DNA of 64,000 nucleotides, taken from an uncultured Celeribacter sp. (lineage in GTDB: Bacteria; Pseudomonadota; Alphaproteobacteria; Rhodobacterales; Rhodobacteraceae). Shown piece by piece: positions 59,878-64,000 of this stretch. Each line of letters begins with the position of its first letter. The first letter of the stretch is position 1. Below the pieces are notes generated by a model that was given only the letters and a program-made list of their open reading frames with translations, was not told where the DNA came from and did not search any database. The position numbers and the translations under genes were made by a program. The stretch covers positions 1,124,001-1,188,000 of the forward strand of contig NZ_OY780935.1 in the NCBI RefSeq assembly GCF_963675965.1, written 5' to 3'.

Positions 59878-60117
59878 ATGTTTACCATAGAGCATGATTT
59901 TGACGCGACCATCGTGACGCTTGTGGATGAGGGCGAAACCCCGCTGCAGGAAGATGTCACCATTGCCGCCTTCGCCGAATGCATCACCGTCGAACAGCTT
60001 GATCCGCATACGGACCGGGTGCAGAAACTGACACTGTCGATGCAACAGATCCGCGATCTAGCGGCGGCGCTCGACCTGCCGGAGGGCGCCTATCGGCTGA
60101 CCCCGGCTGCGGACTAG
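59878..60117 (+). CDS. Small conserved hypothetical protein
   Basis: A 79-residue acidic protein starting MFTIEHDFDATIVTLVDEGE, with no recognisable domain. It appears to be one of the small alpha/beta proteins common in Rhodobacterales, but I cannot name a family. The ATG at 59878 has no strong ribosome site. Its 3' end overlaps the convergent DUF167 gene by four bases, which argues that both are real. Confidence 0.65.
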   Translation: MFTIEHDFDATIVTLVDEGETPLQEDVTIAAFAECITVEQLDPHTDRVQKLTLSMQQIRDLAAALDLPEGAYRLTPAAD

Positions 60118-60386
60118 CCGACACGAAACACCTTGTCGCGGGAGGTCTCACCGCGCACCAGTTCCAACTGCCCCTTGGCCACGCCCAGCGCCTTGGCCAG
60201 CAGCTTGATCACGTCGCGCGTGGCCTTTCCGCCTTCGGGTACCGTGGTGACATAAACCCGGACCTGCCCGTCTTCGACCTGCACAAGATTACGCGACGCC
60301 TTCGGCGTGACCCTCACCGACAGGGTACCTTTGTCTATCGCCGCTTGCAGCGCCGCCTTCAGTTCCGCCTTATCCATTGTGCTCAT
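60114..60386 (-). CDS. DUF167 (YggU) family protein
   Basis: A 90-residue DUF167 protein with the family core LSVRVTPKASRNLVQVEDGQ and VPEGGKATRDVIKLLAKALG. Structures of the family show a small alpha/beta fold; function is unknown. I chose the ATG at 60386, preceded by a G-rich stretch, over the one three codons later. Confidence 0.85.
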   Translation of the reverse strand: MSTMDKAELKAALQAAIDKGTLSVRVTPKASRNLVQVEDGQVRVYVTTVPEGGKATRDVIKLLAKALGVAKGQLELVRGETSRDKVFRVG

Positions 60387-60502
60387 TGTCCGTCCCGCGC
60401 CCTCCACCGCCCTGCCGAAACAGCATGCCGGAAAACTGTGCTGTTGAATTTGGTGTCAAAAAGACCGACATGACAAGGGACTGCAAGAACAAAGGCCGAT
60501 CC

Positions 60503-61081
60503 ATGCCCACGCCCAACCCTGCTGCCCTCGATTTTCTGCTGACCCGACGGTCTCGCCCTGCCAAGACGCTGACCGCCCCGGTCCCCGACAAGGCGGATGT
60601 GCTGACGCTGCTGCAAGCCGCGGCTCGCACCCCCGATCATGGCAAGCTGGAACCCTGGCGCTTCATCGTGCTGGCCAAACCTGCGTTGACACGCCTGTCC
60701 GAACGTGTGGTCACCCTGGGCGAGACACAGGGCATCGAACCCGAGAAGATCGAAAAGGCCCGCAGGCAATTCGCCGATGCGGATTTGGCCGTCGCCGTGA
60801 TCTTTTCCCCGAAAGACAGCCCGAAAGTGCCGCAGGTCGAACAGCTCTATTCCGCGGGCGCGGTTTGCCTGTCGCTGCTGAATGCCGCCCTTGCGGCGGG
60901 CTGGGGGGCGAACTGGCTGTCTGGCTGGGCCTCACATGATCGCAGCTTTTGCGAAGACGGTCTGGGATTGTCCGAACATGAGAGCATCGCCGGGCTGATC
61001 CACATCGGCACGGAAACCGTTGCACCGCCTGAACGCCCGCGTCCGGATCTCGACCAGATCGTGGACTGGGTGGACGCGTGA
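60503..61081 (+). CDS. Nitroreductase-family flavoprotein (YdjA-like)
   Basis: A 192-residue FMN enzyme of the small nitroreductase group: LLTRRSRPAKTL, ARTPDHGKLEPWRFIVL and a C-terminal GLIHIGTETVAPPERPRPDL. Natural substrate unknown. The ATG at 60503 gives the normal length; upstream in-frame starts lie in the DUF167 promoter region. The stop overlaps the next start by one base (TGATG). Confidence 0.88.
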   Translation: MPTPNPAALDFLLTRRSRPAKTLTAPVPDKADVLTLLQAAARTPDHGKLEPWRFIVLAKPALTRLSERVVTLGETQGIEPEKIEKARRQFADADLAVAVIFSPKDSPKVPQVEQLYSAGAVCLSLLNAALAAGWGANWLSGWASHDRSFCEDGLGLSEHESIAGLIHIGTETVAPPERPRPDLDQIVDWVDA

Positions 61082-61803
61082 TGTTCAGCGACTTCACTAG
61101 GGCCATTGCGCAATTCAGCGACAAACGCTTTCAGGCCGTTCTGGCCAAGGGCATCGGGCTGAGTGTGGCGCTGCTGGTCGTGATCTATCTGATCTTTGTC
61201 TGGGGCATCGGCATCTTTGTCCCCGACACGCTCACCTTGCCCGTGATCGGTGAAATCACATGGATCGACAGTGCGCTGTCGATTGGTTCATTCTTCCTGA
61301 TGATCCTCTTGTCGGCGTTCCTGATGGTGCCGGTGGCCTCGGCGTTTACCGGGATCTTTCTCGAAGAGGTGTCCGAAGCCGTCGAGGACCGCCATTACCC
61401 CGGCCTGCCCGCAGTCCCGCGTCAGACAATCTGGGACATCACCATGGATTCGCTCGGATTTCTGGGCGTGATCGTGCTGGCGAATGCCGTGGCTCTGGTG
61501 CTGTATCTGCTGCTCAACATCGCCGCGCCGATCATTTTCTGGGCGCTGAACGGGTTTCTGCTGGGGCGTGAATACTTTCAGATGGTCGCCATGCGCCGGT
61601 TGGGCCGCGAAGGGGCAAAGGCCGCGCGCAAACGCCATATGCCGCAGATCTGGCTGGCGGGCGCGCTCATGGCGGTGCCGCTGTCGATCCCGCTGGTCAA
61701 CCTGTTGATCCCGGTTCTGGGGGCGGCGACCTTCACCCATATGTTCATGCGCCTCGAAGGCCGTGCGGTGACCAAGGGCCCGAACACTGCACCGATGCCG
61801 TAA
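61081..61803 (+). CDS. EI24-domain membrane protein (CysZ-like)
   Basis: A 240-residue protein with four to six hydrophobic segments and the EI24/CysZ-like motifs FLEEVSEAVEDRHYP and NGFLLGREYFQMVAMRR. CysZ is a sulfate channel, but many EI24 proteins of alphaproteobacteria are uncharacterised. It is coupled to the nitroreductase gene by a one-base overlap. A strong bidirectional hairpin follows. Confidence 0.82.
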   Translation: MFSDFTRAIAQFSDKRFQAVLAKGIGLSVALLVVIYLIFVWGIGIFVPDTLTLPVIGEITWIDSALSIGSFFLMILLSAFLMVPVASAFTGIFLEEVSEAVEDRHYPGLPAVPRQTIWDITMDSLGFLGVIVLANAVALVLYLLLNIAAPIIFWALNGFLLGREYFQMVAMRRLGREGAKAARKRHMPQIWLAGALMAVPLSIPLVNLLIPVLGAATFTHMFMRLEGRAVTKGPNTAPMP

Positions 61804-61806
61804 TAC

Positions 61807-61840
61807 AAGACGGGCGGGGGTCTCCCCTCGCCCGCGTCTT
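61807..61840. terminator. Bidirectional terminator between EI24 and DUF1467 genes
   Basis: An imperfect GC-rich stem beginning AAGAC-GGGCG (61807 on) and closing CGCCC-GCGTCTT (to 61840), placed exactly in the 37-base gap between two converging genes. The A and T ends suit both directions. Confidence 0.65.
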
Positions 61841-62122
61841 TCAGCTGTCGGCCACGGCGGGCAGGTTTGCCGTCCAGTCCATGTCATGCCAGGTGATCCC
61901 GCCATAGAGGATCACCGCCATCAGCACCGCCCAGATCACCGTCGCCACCAAGGTCACCCAAAGCGCCTTGCGCTTGGGGTTGTAATTGTTGGGCGCACCG
62001 GCCTGCGTGCCGCGCACAATTTCGCCGTCGTCACCCTGAGTGCGCAGCCCAATCGGCAGCGCCACGAACATGGTCATGAACCATGTCACCGCATAGAGAA
62101 CGAGAGCTGATGTGATCGCCAT
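61841..62122 (-). CDS. DUF1467 membrane protein
   Basis: A 93-residue protein with two membrane helices (about residues 5-25 and 53-75) and the family feature FVALPIGLRTQGDDGE followed by GAPNNYNPKRK. DUF1467 is characteristic of alphaproteobacteria and has no known function. It follows methylmalonyl-CoA epimerase by 11 bases, a pairing common in this order. Confidence 0.88.
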   Translation of the reverse strand: MAITSALVLYAVTWFMTMFVALPIGLRTQGDDGEIVRGTQAGAPNNYNPKRKALWVTLVATVIWAVLMAVILYGGITWHDMDWTANLPAVADS

Positions 62123-62133
62123 CGAAACCGCCC

Positions 62134-62538
62134 TCAGACCTGTTCCAGCTCGATCAGGCAGCCATTGAAGTCTTTCGGGTGCAGGAACAGAACCGGTTTG
62201 CCATGCGCGCCGATCTTGGGCTCGCCATCCCCAAGCACCCGCGCGCCTTCTGATTTCAGCTTATCCCGCGCGGCCAGAATATCGTCGACCTCATAGCACA
62301 TATGATGGATGCCGCCCGCAGGGTTTTTGGCAAGAAACCCGTTGATCGGAGAGTCCTCACCCAGAGGATAGAGAAGTTCGATCTTGGTGTTCGGCAGCTC
62401 GATGAAAACGACGGTCACTCCGTGATCAGGTTCGTCCTGCGGCGGGTTCACCTTTGCGCCCAATGTGTTGGCATATTGCGCCGATGCGGCCTCAAGGTCC
62501 GGCACGGCAATGGCAACATGGTTCAGACGTCCGATCAT
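62134..62538 (-). CDS. mce: Methylmalonyl-CoA epimerase
   Basis: A 134-residue glyoxalase-fold enzyme that interconverts the epimers of methylmalonyl-CoA, used in propionate and branched-chain degradation. Metal ligands lie in LNHVAIAVPDLE, GIHHMCYEVDD and the C-terminal CLIELEQV. The ATG at 62538 follows AGGAG; a longer in-frame start is not needed. Confidence 0.92.
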   Translation of the reverse strand: MIGRLNHVAIAVPDLEAASAQYANTLGAKVNPPQDEPDHGVTVVFIELPNTKIELLYPLGEDSPINGFLAKNPAGGIHHMCYEVDDILAARDKLKSEGARVLGDGEPKIGAHGKPVLFLHPKDFNGCLIELEQV

Positions 62539-62683
62539 CTTTGGTCTCCTCCTGCGGTCAAACATTCTGGGCAGAGTTATCGCGCGCCCCCAGCCCCGGA
62601 GCAAGACCAAAGGCCCCAGCCCCCGCTGTGACGCTAAGACGCGCCGCAGCACTGGCCCCAAAGACGAAGAGGCCAAAAGACAA

Positions 62684-62709
62684 CAGGCGCGGAGTTGCCC
62701 CCGCGCCTG
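62684..62709 (-). terminator. Rho-independent terminator of aspS
   Basis: CAGGCGCGG and CCGCGCCTG arms (nine bp) around an eight-base loop, followed on the minus strand by a TTGTCTTTT tract. It lies 57 bases after the aspS stop. Confidence 0.65.
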
Positions 62710-62766
62710 AGTTCATCTTGGTCTGCATTCATCTGGCGTGTCTGCCGCCTGCAGGCAGCGTGACAC

Positions 62767-64000
62767 TCAGTCTTCGACCGGGATCACCCGCAGGTTCAGT
62801 TCCCGCAGCTGTTCATTGGTCGGTTCCGACGGGGCGCCCATCATCAGGTCTTCGGCGCGCTGGTTCATCGGGAAGAGGATCACTTCGCGGATGTTGTCCT
62901 CATCTGCCAGCAACATCACGGCGCGGTCGATCCCCAGAGCGCAGCCACCGTGCGGCGGGGCGCCGTATTGGAAGGCGTTGACCATACCGCCAAAGCGTTT
63001 CTCGACCTCATCCTTGCCATAGCCAGCGATCTCGAAGGCTTTGAACATGATCTCCGGCTTGTGGTTCCGGATTGCGCCGGACACCAGTTCATAGCCGTTA
63101 CAAGCGAGGTCGTACTGGTTGCCCAGAACCTTGAGCGGATCGCCCATCAGCGCGTCCATTCCACCCTGCGGCATGGAGAACGGGTTGTGTTCAAAGTCGA
63201 TCTTGCCGGTCTCTTCGTCCTGTTCGTAGATCGGGAAATCCACGATCCAGGCGAATTTGAACGCATCGCGCCAGTTCTCGTCCTCGGGCGCTTTTGGCGT
63301 CTCTTCCCAGATCACGGTGCGGGCCTTGCCCGCCACACGCTCAAAGGACTTCGGCTTGCCGCCCAGGAAGAAGGCCGCATCGCCCACTTCAAGACCCAAC
63401 TGCTGACGGATCGCCTCGGTGCGTTCCGGGCCGATGTTTTTGGCGAGCGGACCGGCGGCTTCCATACCGTCGCCCTGATCGCGCCAGAAGATATAGCCCA
63501 TCCCCGGCAGGCCCTCTTGTTGGGCGAATTTGTTCATCCGGTCGCAGAATTTGCGCGAACCGCCTTTGGGCGCCGGGATGGCGCGCACTTCGTTGCCCTC
63601 CTGTTCGAGGAGCTTGGCGAAGATCGCAAAGCCGGAGCCGCGGAAATGTTCAGACACGTCCTGCATCTTGATCGGGTTGCGCAGGTCGGGTTTGTCGGTG
63701 CCATACCAGAGCGCGGCGTCACGGTAGGAAATCTGCGGCCAGTCGCGGTTCGATTTCCGGCCCTTGCCGAATTTGTCGAACATATCGGCGATCACCGGCT
63801 CCATCGTGTCAAAGATGTCCTGCTGCGTGACAAAGGACATTTCCATGTCGAGTTGGTAGAAGTCAGTCGGACTGCGGTCAGCGCGCGGGTCTTCATCGCG
63901 GAAACACGGCGCGATCTGGAAGTATTTGTCGAAGCCCGACACCATCAGCAGCTGTTTGAACTGCTGAGGGGCCTGCGGCAGGGCGTAGAACTTGCCCGGG
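62767..64000 (-). CDS. aspS: Aspartyl-tRNA synthetase, C-terminal part (start outside window)
   Basis: About 410 residues of a class II synthetase; the frame remains open to the right edge, where FYALPQAPQQFKQLLMVSGF precedes the visible motif 2 (APCFRDEDPRADRSPTDFYQ). The bacterial GAD insertion occupies about the middle, and motif 3 is near GGCALGIDRAVMLLADEDNI. It charges tRNA-Asp, and in many alphaproteobacteria possibly tRNA-Asn as well. N-terminal anticodon-binding domain not visible. Confidence 0.95.
   Translation of the reverse strand, partial: PGKFYALPQAPQQFKQLLMVSGFDKYFQIAPCFRDEDPRADRSPTDFYQLDMEMSFVTQQDIFDTMEPVIADMFDKFGKGRKSNRDWPQISYRDAALWYGTDKPDLRNPIKMQDVSEHFRGSGFAIFAKLLEQEGNEVRAIPAPKGGSRKFCDRMNKFAQQEGLPGMGYIFWRDQGDGMEAAGPLAKNIGPERTEAIRQQLGLEVGDAAFFLGGKPKSFERVAGKARTVIWEETPKAPEDENWRDAFKFAWIVDFPIYEQDEETGKIDFEHNPFSMPQGGMDALMGDPLKVLGNQYDLACNGYELVSGAIRNHKPEIMFKAFEIAGYGKDEVEKRFGGMVNAFQYGAPPHGGCALGIDRAVMLLADEDNIREVILFPMNQRAEDLMMGAPSEPTNEQLRELNLRVIPVED

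Noticed and set aside
1..64000. Mobile elements, prophage, tRNA or rRNA genes, CRISPR arrays
   Set aside because: No transposase, integrase, phage gene, long terminal inverted repeat, tRNA-like cloverleaf or repeat array was found on reading both strands; a dedicated tRNA scan was not possible here.

Overview
The window looks like a piece of chromosome from a marine or saline-habitat alphaproteobacterium of the Rhodobacterales (Roseobacter-like). Reasons: high GC, an ECF sigma factor/ChrR pair of the Rhodobacter type beside its usual fatty-acid neighbours, DUF1467 and DUF6455 proteins, TRAP transporters for organic acids, and a glucosylglycerol osmolyte operon. No tRNA, rRNA, CRISPR array, insertion sequence or phage gene was seen. 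The edges cut a DUF3833 gene (left) and aspS (right).

Layout. 1-3.9 kb: a singlet-oxygen type sigma factor with its zinc anti-sigma factor ChrR, divergent from a flavoprotein/DUF1365/DUF3833 operon; both directions carry a matching ECF promoter. 3.9-14.2 kb: the complete protocatechuate (beta-ketoadipate) pathway in three blocks: IclR regulator with pcaIJF, PcaQ with pcaDCHG-pcaB, and pobA with an AraC regulator. 14.2-23.5 kb: a leftward operon predicted to import hydroxycinnamates (TRAP system), activate them to CoA thioesters and shorten them by a beta-oxidative, retro-Claisen route to hydroxybenzoates that feed pobA and pca. 23.7-31.8 kb: a MarR regulator divergent from a second TRAP system and a 3-hydroxybenzoate/gentisate operon with two unrelated maleylpyruvate isomerase families. 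31.8-35.2 kb: gpsA, a HAD phosphatase and ggpS, which together would make glucosylglycerol; gpsA seems to start at ATT. 35.6-39.6 kb: siderophore receptor, esterase and AraC regulator. 39.6-42.3 kb: GlpR and GlpD. 42.2-56.5 kb: a Wzx/Wzy-type exopolysaccharide cluster with chain-length, export, flippase, polymerase and glycosyltransferase genes, a LuxR response regulator and a hybrid histidine kinase. 56.6-64 kb: small housekeeping and hypothetical genes (rhodanese, IMPACT family, DUF4405, two DUF6455, M48 lipoprotein, DUF167, nitroreductase, EI24, DUF1467, methylmalonyl-CoA epimerase, aspS).

How it works together. Lignin-type aromatics converge on protocatechuate and gentisate and leave as acetyl-CoA and TCA-cycle intermediates. 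Glycerol 3-phosphate is made by GpsA for the osmolyte and oxidised by GlpD. The polysaccharide genes appear to be one regulon: a 16-bp palindrome CTATCC-N4-GGATAG, exact twice and degenerate elsewhere, lies about 80-150 bp upstream of its transcription units. This is the least explained regulatory signal in the window.
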